This document shows, one piece after another, positions 20,148 through 29,608 of a stretch of DNA of 64,000 bases. Below the pieces are notes generated by a model. That model was not told the origin of the DNA. It was given only the letters and a program-made list of their open reading frames with translations, and ran no database searches. The stretch covers positions 1,375,368 through 1,439,367 of the forward strand of contig NZ_QBKB01000002.1 of assembly GCF_004137855.1 (NCBI RefSeq), in the 5' to 3' direction. A program made the position numbers and the translations under genes. Source of the DNA: Methanohalophilus profundi. Lineage in GTDB: Archaea > Halobacteriota > Methanosarcinia > Methanosarcinales > Methanosarcinaceae. Positions within the stretch are counted from its first letter, which is position 1, and the number at the start of each line of letters is the position of its first letter.

Positions 20148-21344
20148 TTATATATCCGTTAACTTGTATTGTCGGGTCTGTTTTTTGATCTCGAAAAAAT
20201 CGTTTGCTATTTTCTTTACCTTGTCCCTGTGTTCCCTGGGGGTATAAATCCCGAGTTTCCAGTTATCACGGTGTGCTTTTTCAAGAGTTGCTACAAGATG
20301 GGAGGCTTTATCAAGGGTCATTTTCTTTCCGTTGACCTTGATCAATGCTTTCATTTCCTCTATCCGGGGCAATTTCGGGATATCTATGAGGATTTCCTCT
20401 TCATTAATTCCTGCCTCTTCTGCGATTTCCTTTTCCACTCTCTGGATGGATTTGCGATAGCTTAAAACCTTCTCATCGACGTCATCAAACCCTACATAAA
20501 GGGCACGTTTGTACAGTTTCCTCTCATCAATCCTGTTGATCATCTCACCGGCGTAACCGTCATCCCGGCGCATGGTTTCAAACAGGCGGTAGTCATCCAT
20601 GTCCTGAAGGCTGGAGGGATTGAGTTTCTCCCGCTCTACCAGATATTCGATACCTCTTGTTATCATTGTTTCCGAGATGCGGGTCACGTGATGGAAGTAT
20701 ACCGAAGGATGCATTAAAAAACGCGATACAAGCAGGGATTCGGCTGCATTGAGCCCACCTTCTGTTACAACCAGTTTATCTTCATAGAATTGCATTTTAT
20801 GGATCAGGCGGCTATGGTCTACAAGACCGTATGCAACGCCAGTGTAATGTGCATCACGGATGAGATAATCCATGCGGTCAACATCAATCTCACTGTTTAT
20901 GATCTGTCCAAGGGAGGTTTTACCCAGAATGTGGTCGGCGATCCTTGATATGTTGAGGCCGGCATCACTGCAAACTTCTGCTATATCCCCTTTGCGCAGC
21001 AGGTGTTTTACATCTTCATGCTCCCTGCGGGTATATTTTTTGATGATCCCCTCTGTCACATGGGAAAGGGGGCCGTGTCCTATATCATGCAACATTGCAG
21101 CAACCCTGAGTTCATCGATTTCAGATTGCTGTACGGAATCTATTTCTCCCGCAAGGGTTGTAGCCAGGTGATGTGCGCCCAGTGAATGTTCAAAACGAGT
21201 ATGGTTGGCACCCGGATATACCAGGTTGGACAGTCCTAACTGGCGTATCCTCCTGAGACGCTGCATACGGGGTGTATCCATAAGGGATACTGCAAGCTCG
21301 TCAAGTTCGACATGACCGTGTACGGGGTCCCTCATGACCTTCAT
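20148..21344 (-). CDS. HD-domain phosphohydrolase (SAMHD1/dGTPase-like)
   Basis: A 398-residue HD-domain hydrolase. The metal-binding set is HSLGAHHLA, HDIGHGPLSH and the downstream DVDRMDYLIRDAHYTGV. MQRLRRIRQLG at the N-terminus is also shared with archaeal dNTPase-type HD proteins. The probable activity is removal of triphosphate from dNTPs; the substrate is inferred. It stands just upstream, in reverse order, of the LpdD-like gene. Confidence 0.85.
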   Translation of the reverse strand: MKVMRDPVHGHVELDELAVSLMDTPRMQRLRRIRQLGLSNLVYPGANHTRFEHSLGAHHLATTLAGEIDSVQQSEIDELRVAAMLHDIGHGPLSHVTEGIIKKYTRREHEDVKHLLRKGDIAEVCSDAGLNISRIADHILGKTSLGQIINSEIDVDRMDYLIRDAHYTGVAYGLVDHSRLIHKMQFYEDKLVVTEGGLNAAESLLVSRFLMHPSVYFHHVTRISETMITRGIEYLVEREKLNPSSLQDMDDYRLFETMRRDDGYAGEMINRIDERKLYKRALYVGFDDVDEKVLSYRKSIQRVEKEIAEEAGINEEEILIDIPKLPRIEEMKALIKVNGKKMTLDKASHLVATLEKAHRDNWKLGIYTPREHRDKVKKIANDFFEIKKQTRQYKLTDI

Positions 21345-21411
21345 GTTTTTAAATAACCGTTCATATTATAATGATGTTGTGATTTTGGTAGCGAAATATT
21401 GAGGTAATACC

Positions 21412-22334
21412 ATGATAATATTTTCCGGTGGAACCGGCACTCCCAAGTTCCTTGATGGCCTGATGTGGACAATGGATGAAGAAGAAATTACAGTTGTTGT
21501 GAATACCGCCGAAGACCTGTGGGTATCAGGTAATCTTGTAACACCGGATGTTGATACAGTACTCTACCTTTTGCCGGCATGATTGACCGGGATAAATGGT
21601 GGGGTATAGCAGGTGATACATTCCGCACTTTCAATGCTATGAAGGACTGTGGTTATGATGAGAAGATGATGCTTGGGGACCGGGATCGGGCCACGCATAT
21701 TATGAGATCTGATATGATTCGTAATGGGGCTACCCTGACTGAAGCAATCTCAAACCTTTGCTCAAGCTTTGGTATTAAGGCCAACATCCTGCCGATGTCA
21801 GATGATCCGGTATCCACAATGATCCGCACACCTCAGGGCTGGATGCATTACCAAGATTTCTGGATTAAGCACCACGGCAAGCCCGATGTACTTGAAGTTA
21901 AGATGGCTGGAATTGATGAAGCTTCTATATCCCCTGCTGTAATGGATAAACTACGGGAAGACAGCAATGTCCTGATTGGTCCCAGTAATCCGATTACAAG
22001 CATAGGTCCCATCATATCCCTTGATGGAATGCCTGAAATCCTTAAAAGTAAAAATGTGGTTGCAATCAGTCCTATTATCGGGAATGAACCTGTTAGTGGT
22101 CCTGCTGGTAAACTTATGAAAGCATGTGGTTAGGGTATTTCTTCAAATGAAGTTGCAAGGTGCTACCATGATTTTCTGGATGTGTTTGTAACAGATATCT
22201 GTGATTCGCAGGGTTGTAATTCTTTTGAAAGTATGGCTTGCAGTGTAGTAAAGACTGATACGATGATGTCTTCTGTAGATGTAAGTATACAATTAGCAGG
22301 TTATGTAAGGAATCTATTTGAGTCCCTGGAATAA
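21412..22334 (+). CDS. cofD: 2-phospho-L-lactate transferase CofD, with a frameshift and an in-frame amber codon
   Basis: CofD joins the phospholactyl group to Fo in making coenzyme F420. It begins [16 protein letters not shown], and [38 protein letters not shown] and [18 protein letters not shown] are all conserved. Two breaks occur. A T is missing in the run at 21569-21572 (repair gives [15 protein letters not shown]). A TAG stands in frame at 22131-22133, after KLMKACG. The frame stays open and similar after it ([15 protein letters not shown]) to TAA at 22334. Total is about 307 residues, a normal length. F420 is essential in methanogens, so the gene should work; the amber may be read as pyrrolysine. 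Confidence 0.87.
22131..22133 (+). other. In-frame amber (TAG) in cofD
   Basis: TAG directly after ...KLMKACG and before [19 protein letters not shown], both conserved CofD sequence. The codon falls at a position that is variable in the family. This organism must decode TAG as pyrrolysine in mttB and mtbB, so readthrough is possible. A base-calling error or a real stop remains possible. Confidence 0.7.
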
Positions 22335-22445
22335 TTGTGCTTGAAAATTCTAAACATACTTAAAATTCAGAAGCAAAGAGTATATATGTTAATATCCCCT
22401 ATCATTTACTATCTCAAAATGCTTGCTTACCATAATGGGGGTGGT

Positions 22446-22497
22446 ATGAGCGGGCTGGGGAGTGGGGGTACTAAAAAAGGGATTAAAACCCGCTCAT
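22446..22497. repeat. 9-bp inverted repeat between cofD and the ABC permease
   Basis: ATGAGCGGG (22446-22454) and CCCGCTCAT (22489-22497) pair perfectly over a 34-base G-rich and A-rich loop. It lies between two converging genes and may form a shared terminator stem. The rest of 22335-22551 shows nothing else I can name. Confidence 0.4.
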
Positions 22498-22551
22498 CTA
22501 TACACCCTAATGTAGGTCTCGTATATACACTTTTCCCTCTGTTTCTATGGA

Positions 22552-23715
22552 TTAATGTGTTGCTATTGCTTCTACAGGCTCCATATTTGCGGCCCTGCTT
22601 GCCGGATATACTCCTGCAATCAGGTTTAGTATGAAAACCGCGATGACTGTTAATACTACATCCTTATATCGTATAACCACCGGTATGGAATCTATGGGAT
22701 AAAGTTCAGAGGGCAGATCATAATTGCCTATTGACAGTGCTATTGCGATCCCGGCAATAGTTCCTGTGACAGCCCCGAGAAAACCCAAAATCCCACTTTC
22801 AAGGATGAATATGTTCCTTATGCCCGATTTGCCCGCTCCCATGGCCATGAGAATGCCTATATCCTTAGTTTTTTCCACTACTACCATGTTCAGGGCGCTT
22901 ATGACTCCAAATGATGCTATCAGGAGAATAAAGCCCAGCATGATATTATTGGAAATGGTTTCAATTGCAATGGTCTGTAGGATTTCAGGATTTGTTTCTG
23001 TCCATCCTTCTGCAGGATAACCCTTATCTTCAATTTGCTGTGCAATCTCCCTGTCCCGATTGAAGTCATAAAGTTTTATGCTGATACTATTGACAACATC
23101 AGAGGTTCCGTAGAATGACTGGGCTGTTTGAAGGGAGGTGTAGGTCATTGTGGAATCCAGGGGAGTGTTTGTATCATATATGCCTATGATACGATAAAGG
23201 TTAGTTTCAGATTCAGGGAAAGATATTTCTATTCTGTCATCAAGGGAGGCCTCAAGGTCATCTGCCAGGTCGTCCCCGATTACAATTGTATTTCCTGAAG
23301 TAGCCAGGGCGAATAAACTTCCTCTTATTATGTCCGAATTTGTGGATAATACTGCATCTTCATCACGGGGATTTATTCCTTTAAACAAGACGTTTTTGAC
23401 ATTATCTTCATTGCGTAATACAGCTTCACCTGCAAGGGATGGAGATACTGCTTTGATACCATTAATCTCATACAATTCACTCTGGAGATTTTTGTATAGG
23501 TGGATATATTCACTGTCTTCTTCCGGTGTAACGGTTACATGAGCCATATCATTGACAGTTGATTCATACAGTTTATCGGTAAAACCTGCCATGAATGCAT
23601 TGGACACAACAAGAATCATGACAGCAATTCCTATAGCACCTACAGAAAGTATGGTCTGCCTTTTCCTGTATACAATGTGCCTTAATGCAACAAAAAGTTC
23701 AAATTTCAATGGCAT
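22552..23715 (-). CDS. ABC transporter permease, MacB/LolC (FtsX) type
   Basis: A 387-residue permease. One N-terminal membrane segment (RQTILSVGAIGIAVMILV) is followed by a large extracytoplasmic MacB-PCD domain of about 220 residues. Three C-terminal segments (NIMLGFILLIASFGVISAL onward) form the FtsX domain. It ends GVYPASRAANMEPVEAIATH, the usual permease tail that docks with the ATPase. Its own ATPase is not adjacent; the only one nearby is on the opposite strand at 25079. The accessory surface protein gene is seven bases upstream. Confidence 0.85.
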   Translation of the reverse strand: MPLKFELFVALRHIVYRKRQTILSVGAIGIAVMILVVSNAFMAGFTDKLYESTVNDMAHVTVTPEEDSEYIHLYKNLQSELYEINGIKAVSPSLAGEAVLRNEDNVKNVLFKGINPRDEDAVLSTNSDIIRGSLFALATSGNTIVIGDDLADDLEASLDDRIEISFPESETNLYRIIGIYDTNTPLDSTMTYTSLQTAQSFYGTSDVVNSISIKLYDFNRDREIAQQIEDKGYPAEGWTETNPEILQTIAIETISNNIMLGFILLIASFGVISALNMVVVEKTKDIGILMAMGAGKSGIRNIFILESGILGFLGAVTGTIAGIAIALSIGNYDLPSELYPIDSIPVVIRYKDVVLTVIAVFILNLIAGVYPASRAANMEPVEAIATH

Positions 23716-23722
23716 GGTTTGA

Positions 23723-24810
23723 TCAATATTTTGTTTTTACCAGATATGCCTGAAAAATCAGAATTATTGAAACAAGAGAACCAATTGCAGGTGTAGCATT
23801 GGTTTGTTCTTCTTTTTCTTCATTTACTGTGGCAGGCACAATGTCTTTTTCGACATCAATTATGCTTTCTTTTGATATTATGACTTTTCCGTATTCCCCG
23901 ATAGCCTCGATTAGCAGTGTATATTCTCTACTGTCAAGTTTATTTTCCCAGATTGCCTCTACAGTTTCATCATCTTCTGCAAGCAGAACCGGACTTTCCC
24001 GGACAATATTTTCTACTGGTTTTCCATTGCTGTCAAAAACGGTGAATCTTATTGAACCCCTGAAAGGTACCTGGGACATGCCTGATATTGTAGCACTTGC
24101 ACCGATCTCATCCTTGTAAATATCGCTGATTTCCACATCTTCTTCTGCCACAAAAGAGCGGCTTTTGAGCAACGATATACTATAGGGGTCCTTTATACTG
24201 ACTTTCAGTCTCCCCTGATATACATGTTTATTTTTGAGTACCACATTCCATTTTTTGTCCAGGGCGAGAGGTTGTGTATGCACAGGAATGGCTTTTTCTT
24301 CGATTCTGTCCACTACCCTGTTGCCATCCACCAGCATATATTCAACATCTATCAGCGTGGATTTATAGGGAGTTATTATGGCTTCGATTCCAATTGGTGT
24401 GGGTGTCAGACTGTCAATTGTTATAGCAGGAAGTATCTGATGGCCATATACAAACTTTTTTCCTGCCGGGCAAATACTTCATTCTCGTCTTTGACGATTA
24501 TTTGTACTTCATAAGCCCCATCATCCCGTATTGCTTTTTTCCAGTAGAATACTCTGGTAAGTGCAGAGGCAGGTGTTAGCGTGTTTATATCGATTGATTG
24601 TGTATCAATGACAACTCCTTCATGTAACAATGATGCTTCTAATGTGAGATTATTATAGGTGCTTTCTGAAATAATCCTGACATCACAGCTCTGCACATCA
24701 CTGTAGATCTCTTCAATAGTAATGTCACTTTTTCCAGCTGCTGTTCCCTGGATAATTAATAGCAACAATACTGTAGTTACAAAAATACAATACTTAGTTT
24801 TCCAGCCCAT
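23723..24810 (-). CDS. Secreted, membrane-anchored accessory protein of the ABC system, frameshifted
   Basis: Two frames combine into one protein of about 361 residues. The first starts at 24810 with a signal peptide (KYCIFVTTVLLLLIIQGTAAG) and shows IIVKDENEVFARQEK. One missing A in the run at 24456-24461 then leads into FVYGHQILPAITIDS and the frame ending at 23723. The C-terminus has a hydrophobic anchor (IGSLVSIILIFQAYLV). Repeated beta-rich segments suggest immunoglobulin-like domains outside the cell. I know no named family; the role is inferred from the adjacent permease. Confidence 0.68.
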
Positions 24811-24831
24811 TACACTTTGATTTGTTTTAAT

Positions 24832-24845
24832 GGTATTTAAATACC
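24832..24845. promoter_or_regulatory. Palindromic TATA-like element upstream of the accessory protein
   Basis: GGTATTTAAATACC is a perfect 14-bp palindrome, 22-35 bases upstream of the ATG at 24810. It contains the TATA-like TTTAAATA. It could be the promoter box itself, with a regulator bound over it. Confidence 0.4.
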
Positions 24846-24968
24846 CTTTTAGAAAAACTTTGCAGGAAAAATGTTTATATCCATTGGATCACAGTTTTAT
24901 TAAAAGGAAAAGTGCAAGAAAGAAATGTGAGGGAATTTTTCATATTCTTTATGTTAAAAGGAGGTAAA

Positions 24969-25082
24969 ATGATAATCACATCGAATCTGGATGTTTTTCC
25001 CATTTTTATCTTCGATATTATTCCCATAAATCATTCCATATGTCCTATCAGTATATTTCAATTGGAGGTTTGTGACTTTTGA
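24969..25082 (+). CDS. Short hydrophobic leader ORF (37 residues) before the ABC ATPase
   Basis: An ATG preceded by a perfect AAAAGGAGGT ribosome site at 24956-24965 opens a 37-codon frame rich in Ile, Phe and Pro. Its TGA at 25080-25082 overlaps the TTG start of the ATPase (25079). The strong ribosome site and the overlap suggest a leader peptide that couples translation to the downstream gene. There is no similarity that I recognise, so it could instead be chance. Confidence 0.4.
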   Translation: MIITSNLDVFPIFIFDIIPINHSICPISIFQLEVCDF

Positions 25083-25819
25083 ATAACAGGATGGTGGAGC
25101 TGGAAAAAAATCCCCCGCAGGATGATATAGTCGTGCGAGCTGAAAACGTTTGCCGGGATTATGAAGTAGGGGATATGACAATCAAGGTACTCAGGAATGT
25201 GGACCTGCTTGTCAGGAAGGGGGAGTTTATAGCTATCATGGGTCCATCGGGCTCGGGTAAAAGTACCCTGATGAATATGATAGGATGTCTGGACAGGCCC
25301 ACCTGTGGTGCAGTTTATATCATGGGGAAGAATGTGAACCGCATCTCCGATAGTGAACTTGCAAAATTAAGAGGGATGGAGATTGGCTTTGTGTTCCAGA
25401 GTTTCAATCTGGTTTCACGATTAAGTGCTCTGGAAAACGTGGAACTGCCTACCTATGCCAACAGACGGCCCGGGGTTGATGTAAGGGGTAAGGCCAGGGA
25501 ACTATTGGATCTGGTAGGGCTTTCAGAACGTATGGATTACAAACCCACCGAGTTGTCGGGGGGCGAGTCCCAGAGGGTGGCAATAGCCCGGGCGCTTGTG
25601 AATGATCCTTCCATAATACTTGCCGATGAACCTACCGGGAACCTGGATTCAAAAACAGGGGAAGGGATAATGAATATTTTTACAGATCTTCATCGAAGGG
25701 GCCGTACGGTCATTATGATCACTCATGATTTACAACTTGCTAATAAATACGCGGACCGGGTAGCTTACTTGAAAGACGGTGTAATTGATGACAGGGCTAC
25801 TATGCCCAATGCTGCTTAA
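25079..25819 (+). CDS. ABC transporter ATP-binding protein (MacB/LolD type)
   Basis: A 246-residue ATPase. Walker A is MGPSGSGKSTLMN, the Q-loop is VFQSFNLVSRLSALENV, the signature is LSGGESQRVAIARALV and Walker B is IILADEPTGNLD, all matching the LolD/MacB group. The TTG at 25079 sits ten bases after GGAGG. The next ATG at 25091 is too far from that site, so TTG is preferred. It should energise the MacB-type permeases downstream (27090, 28317) and perhaps the one at 22552. Confidence 0.9.
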   Translation: MNNRMVELEKNPPQDDIVVRAENVCRDYEVGDMTIKVLRNVDLLVRKGEFIAIMGPSGSGKSTLMNMIGCLDRPTCGAVYIMGKNVNRISDSELAKLRGMEIGFVFQSFNLVSRLSALENVELPTYANRRPGVDVRGKARELLDLVGLSERMDYKPTELSGGESQRVAIARALVNDPSIILADEPTGNLDSKTGEGIMNIFTDLHRRGRTVIMITHDLQLANKYADRVAYLKDGVIDDRATMPNAA

Positions 25820-25832
25820 TAGAGGTATAACT

Positions 25833-27075
25833 ATGAAAAATCCGGATTTTGATACTTTTTGTATCTTCCTTGTTGCTGATGATTTCTGCAATAGCTGTGG
25901 TTCCTGCTACTGCTGCGGAAGATTCATCAAGTTCGACCCTGAGGGTAGATGTACTCAGATATGAACCTTATCCCGCGGATATAGGGGATTATGTATCGGT
26001 GTGGGTAAAAGTTGAAAATTACGCCTCGGGAGAAGCTGAGGATGTTTCAATCAAAATAGAACCGGAATATCCCCTCTCGCTGGATTCTGAAACAAATGCA
26101 ATCCAGAATTTTGGCAGAATCCCTCCTGATCGCACAGCAATCCATGAATACAGGCTGTATGTTGACGAAAATGCCAAAACCGGCACGGGGGGTTTTGATG
26201 TGCTTTACCGGGCAGATAGTGATCTTTCGTGGGTAAAGGAATCTTTCGATCTAAAAGTAGGTTCCAATACTTTTGACAGTAAAGGCACTGTAGTACTTTC
26301 CAATATGATTTCCAAACCCCAGATATTCATGCCCGGTGATGAGGGTTCCATAAGTTTTACACTGGAAAATACGGCCAAGTCCAGTACTGTTACAATAGAT
26401 GATGAAACCTATGATACATATGCAAGGGTCCAGTCCGCTACCCTTGAGGGAACTGACCTGATAGAGGTAACAAGTCAACCATACGAAGGTAAAGGTGTCC
26501 TCGGTCCAGGGGATTCAGTACAGGTAACATACAATGTCGAAGTGGATGAAAATATAGAAGACGGGACTTATTATCTGGACCTTTTAACAATAGGTAACTC
26601 ACATTCCTTCAACAATAATTGGCGTGTACCGATAGTTGTGGATTCCTATTCACTGGAAGTGATACCTTCAAAGCCTCTTGCAATAGAAAATGGGCAGGGT
26701 ACACTTGAATTTGATGTAGCCAATGTGCATCCGAAAGCTCTCTCCTCAGTAGCCGTAAGCCTTGAGGCAGAAGGGGTTAGTTTCTCTCCCTCTAACTATT
26801 TCGTGGGTTCAATGGACCCTGATGAACTATTCACTATAGAAATAGATGCCAAATCTGACCAGAAGGAATTTACAGGCACCAAAAATGTTACAATTATTGC
26901 CAGTTTCCGTAATGGTCTCAACGAACATGAGTTTGTTGCAGGTGAGCGGTCCCTGAAATTCGAGAAAGTACAGGAAGATAATAATACGGCCATAACGGTG
27001 GCTGCTGTGTTGGGGCTTATCCTGCTGGTAGTAGCTGTCTATATGTATCGCAGGAAATGGAATCCTAAGGAATGA
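25833..27075 (+). CDS. COG1361 S-layer-like surface protein with C-terminal anchor, frameshifted at its start
   Basis: A cell-surface protein of about 414 residues. The ATG at 25833 follows a good ribosome site (AGAGGTATAACT). It reads in frame with the rest only if one A is added to the five at 25836-25840, giving MKKIRILILFVSSLLLMISA, a typical signal peptide. COG1361-type beta-sandwich repeats follow (VDVLRYEPYPADIGDYVSV; ISFTLENTAKSST), then a C-terminal anchor (ITVAAVLGLILLVVAVYMY) with positive residues. It lies between the ATPase and two permeases, so it is probably a substrate-handling or adapter subunit. Confidence 0.8.
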
Positions 27076-27089
27076 TCGGGTAATCTTGT

Positions 27090-28304
27090 ATGGTCAGGCT
27101 TTCAGAGGCGATAAAGTTAGCTTTTGCCAGCATAGGTAGTGCGAAATTGCGCTCTGCCCTGACTACCCTGGGTATTATCATAGGGGTGGCCGCTGTAATT
27201 GCCAACATATCCCTGGGGGCCAGTTTCGGGCAGTACTTCGAAGAAGAAATAGGAGCATCGGGTACTAATTTTATCGTTATCTTCACCGAGAAAAACAATG
27301 TATTCGGAGATTCCCAGTTCAATGTTGTTGAGAATACCAACGGTGTTGCTGCGGTATCCTCCATTAATCAGCAATTAGCGACCCTGAAGTACCAATCAGC
27401 GGAGCGTACCGCAACTGTCAGTGGGGTCCTTCCCGATTATGAGGAAGTGGGGAATATAAATATGGAACATGGCCAGTTTCTGACCAGTCAGGACGGGAAT
27501 GTGGCTGTAATCGGTTCGGATGTGGCCTATGATAAGTTTGACCGGAATCTATCTGTTAAGAATTTCATAAAAATAAGTATAAGAAATGTGGATGGAGGGA
27601 TAAGTACACGGACGTTTCGTGTAAAGGGCATCATACAGGACCCGGATGCCTCCTTCGTACCTCCTGAAGTGGATCCTGCAGGACGTGTTTTTATTCCTCT
27701 TGCTGTCATGCAGCAGATGCAGCACAGGGACGACATAGGGGGATTTTTCATTAAAGCCGAATCTCTCGAAATCCTGGAGCAGGTTACCGATGATGTGGAT
27801 GAAAACCTTGCCCGTTCGGTGGGAGTGCCCAGCAGGGATATTGATAACGAGGATGCCAAACCCTATGAAATCTTCAACCAGCAGGATATCCTGGATCAGA
27901 TAAACCAGCTATCAAGTGCCCTGACATCCATACTTGTTGCTGTTGCGCTTATATCCCTTGTAGTGGGCTCGATAGGTATCATGAATATTATGCTCGTGAC
28001 GGTTACCGAAAGAACAAAAGAGATCGGGCTGATGAAAGCCCTGGGTTACAATTATTTTGATATATTGACCCTTTTTATCGTGGAATCTGTTATTATCAGT
28101 CTTTTTGGGGGTATCCTTGGAGTATTGCTGGGTCTGGCGGCTTCAATGGCCGTGAACAATTACCTTGATATTGCTAATATTTTCCCGGTAAGTCTCATAC
28201 TGCTGGGTTTTGGCATCTCTTTTGCTGTTGGTCTGATCTCGGGTGTTTATCCAGCCAACAAGGCGGCAAAAATGGATCCTGTGGAGGCATTGCACTATGA
28301 GTGA
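27090..28304 (+). CDS. MacB-type ABC transporter permease 1
   Basis: A 404-residue permease. The N-terminal segment with LRSALTTLGIIIGVAAVIA, a long MacB-PCD periplasmic-type domain and the FtsX region GSIGIMNIMLVTVTERTKEI are diagnostic of MacB. It ends VYPANKAAKMDPVEALHY, the motif that contacts the ATPase. It is a clear paralogue of the next gene, and the two probably form a heterodimer with the ATPase at 25079. The substrate is unknown. Confidence 0.9.
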   Translation: MVRLSEAIKLAFASIGSAKLRSALTTLGIIIGVAAVIANISLGASFGQYFEEEIGASGTNFIVIFTEKNNVFGDSQFNVVENTNGVAAVSSINQQLATLKYQSAERTATVSGVLPDYEEVGNINMEHGQFLTSQDGNVAVIGSDVAYDKFDRNLSVKNFIKISIRNVDGGISTRTFRVKGIIQDPDASFVPPEVDPAGRVFIPLAVMQQMQHRDDIGGFFIKAESLEILEQVTDDVDENLARSVGVPSRDIDNEDAKPYEIFNQQDILDQINQLSSALTSILVAVALISLVVGSIGIMNIMLVTVTERTKEIGLMKALGYNYFDILTLFIVESVIISLFGGILGVLLGLAASMAVNNYLDIANIFPVSLILLGFGISFAVGLISGVYPANKAAKMDPVEALHYE

Positions 28305-28316
28305 GGTGGACAGAAG

Positions 28317-29531
28317 ATGTTGAATTTCAAGGAAGCCTTCCGGCTTTCCCTGGGAAGTATCAGCGGTTCCAAGATGCGTTCCACTCTCACGACCCTTGGA
28401 ATCATTATAGGTGTTGCTGCTGTTATTGCCAATGTGTCCCTGGGGGCCAGCTTCAACCAGTTCTTTGTGGAAGAGCTGGGTACCCAGGGGTCGAATTTTA
28501 TTATAGTTTACAGTCAGGATATTGATCTTTTCTTTGAAAACCAGCTGGAAACTGTGCGGAGTGTACCGGGAATAGAGGGTGTATCCGGTATCCGGCAGCA
28601 GCTTGCCAGTGTAACCTATCTCTCTACGGTGCGCCAAATTGATATACAGGGCTGTTCGGCGGATTATGAGCAAATTGGGAATATACAGCTTGCGGAAGGC
28701 ACTTTTCTCAGTGACAAGGATAAGTATGTTGCAGTGCTGGGTTCGGATGTGGCTTATGAGAAATTCGACCAGAAAGTATCCAATCATAATTCCATTGATG
28801 TTGAGTTTGTACGCAGGGACGGAACAAAAGTTTCCCATTCTTTCAAGGTTATCGGGATTATTGACAGTCCCAAAACAACTTTCATCCAGAGCGGTGCAGA
28901 ATCCGATGTGCGGATTTTCATTCCGATAGACACAATGAATGACATGCTGGGAGTTGAAGACTATGGGGGAATCTCCACAACCGTTGACGAATCCCGTTCG
29001 GTGCGGGAGGTTTCGGATGAAGTGGATCGCAGGCTTGCCAGAAGTCTCGGCGTTTCGGAGAGAGAACTGGATAATGAGGATGTGAAACCCTATTCTATCT
29101 TCAACCAGGCGGATATCCTGGATAACCTGAATCAGCTTTCCAGTGCCCTGACAACCCTCTTGACCTCTGTAGCATTGATTGCCCTGCTTGTGGGCTCGAT
29201 AGGTATTATGAATATTATGCTTGTAAGCGTGACTGAAAGGACAAAGGAAGTGGGTTTGCTCAAGTCCCTGGGCTTTACCCGTGTGAATATCCTGACCCTG
29301 TTCCTCATCGAATCGGTGGTTCTGAGTGCTATTGGTGGAGTACTGGGTACAATTTTAGGAGTTGCTGCTTCCTATGGTGTAAGTTACTTTTTGGATTTAC
29401 CTTATATTTTCCCATTCTATCTCATAGTTGTGGGTTTCCTGATTGCCCTGGTCATAGGATTGGTAGCAGGTCTCTATCCTGCCAACAAAGCCTCGAAACT
29501 CGATCCCGTGGAAGCCCTGCGAACCCAGTGA
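28317..29531 (+). CDS. MacB-type ABC transporter permease 2
   Basis: A 404-residue paralogue of the upstream permease, with the same length and order of domains: MRSTLTTLGIIIGVAAVIAN, an extracytoplasmic domain, GSIGIMNIMLVSVTERTKEV and the terminal LYPANKASKLDPVEAL. Twelve bases separate the genes. The shared length and the many identical stretches suggest tandem duplication followed by divergence of the outer domain. Confidence 0.9.
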   Translation: MLNFKEAFRLSLGSISGSKMRSTLTTLGIIIGVAAVIANVSLGASFNQFFVEELGTQGSNFIIVYSQDIDLFFENQLETVRSVPGIEGVSGIRQQLASVTYLSTVRQIDIQGCSADYEQIGNIQLAEGTFLSDKDKYVAVLGSDVAYEKFDQKVSNHNSIDVEFVRRDGTKVSHSFKVIGIIDSPKTTFIQSGAESDVRIFIPIDTMNDMLGVEDYGGISTTVDESRSVREVSDEVDRRLARSLGVSERELDNEDVKPYSIFNQADILDNLNQLSSALTTLLTSVALIALLVGSIGIMNIMLVSVTERTKEVGLLKSLGFTRVNILTLFLIESVVLSAIGGVLGTILGVAASYGVSYFLDLPYIFPFYLIVVGFLIALVIGLVAGLYPANKASKLDPVEALRTQ

Positions 29532-29608
29532 TAAAGGTTCGAATGGGTTCGCAGCTTAAAAAATAAATATATAATGTAAACGCCATCTATTCACATGGAG
29601 ATGGTTAC

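Noticed and set aside
22335-22634. 99-codon plus-strand frame after cofD
   Set aside because: It overlaps the permease 3' end, lacks a ribosome site and has no recognisable composition of a real protein.
24954-25181. 75-codon minus-strand frame over the ABC ATPase start
   Set aside because: It lies antisense to the leader ORF and ATPase and has no coding features.
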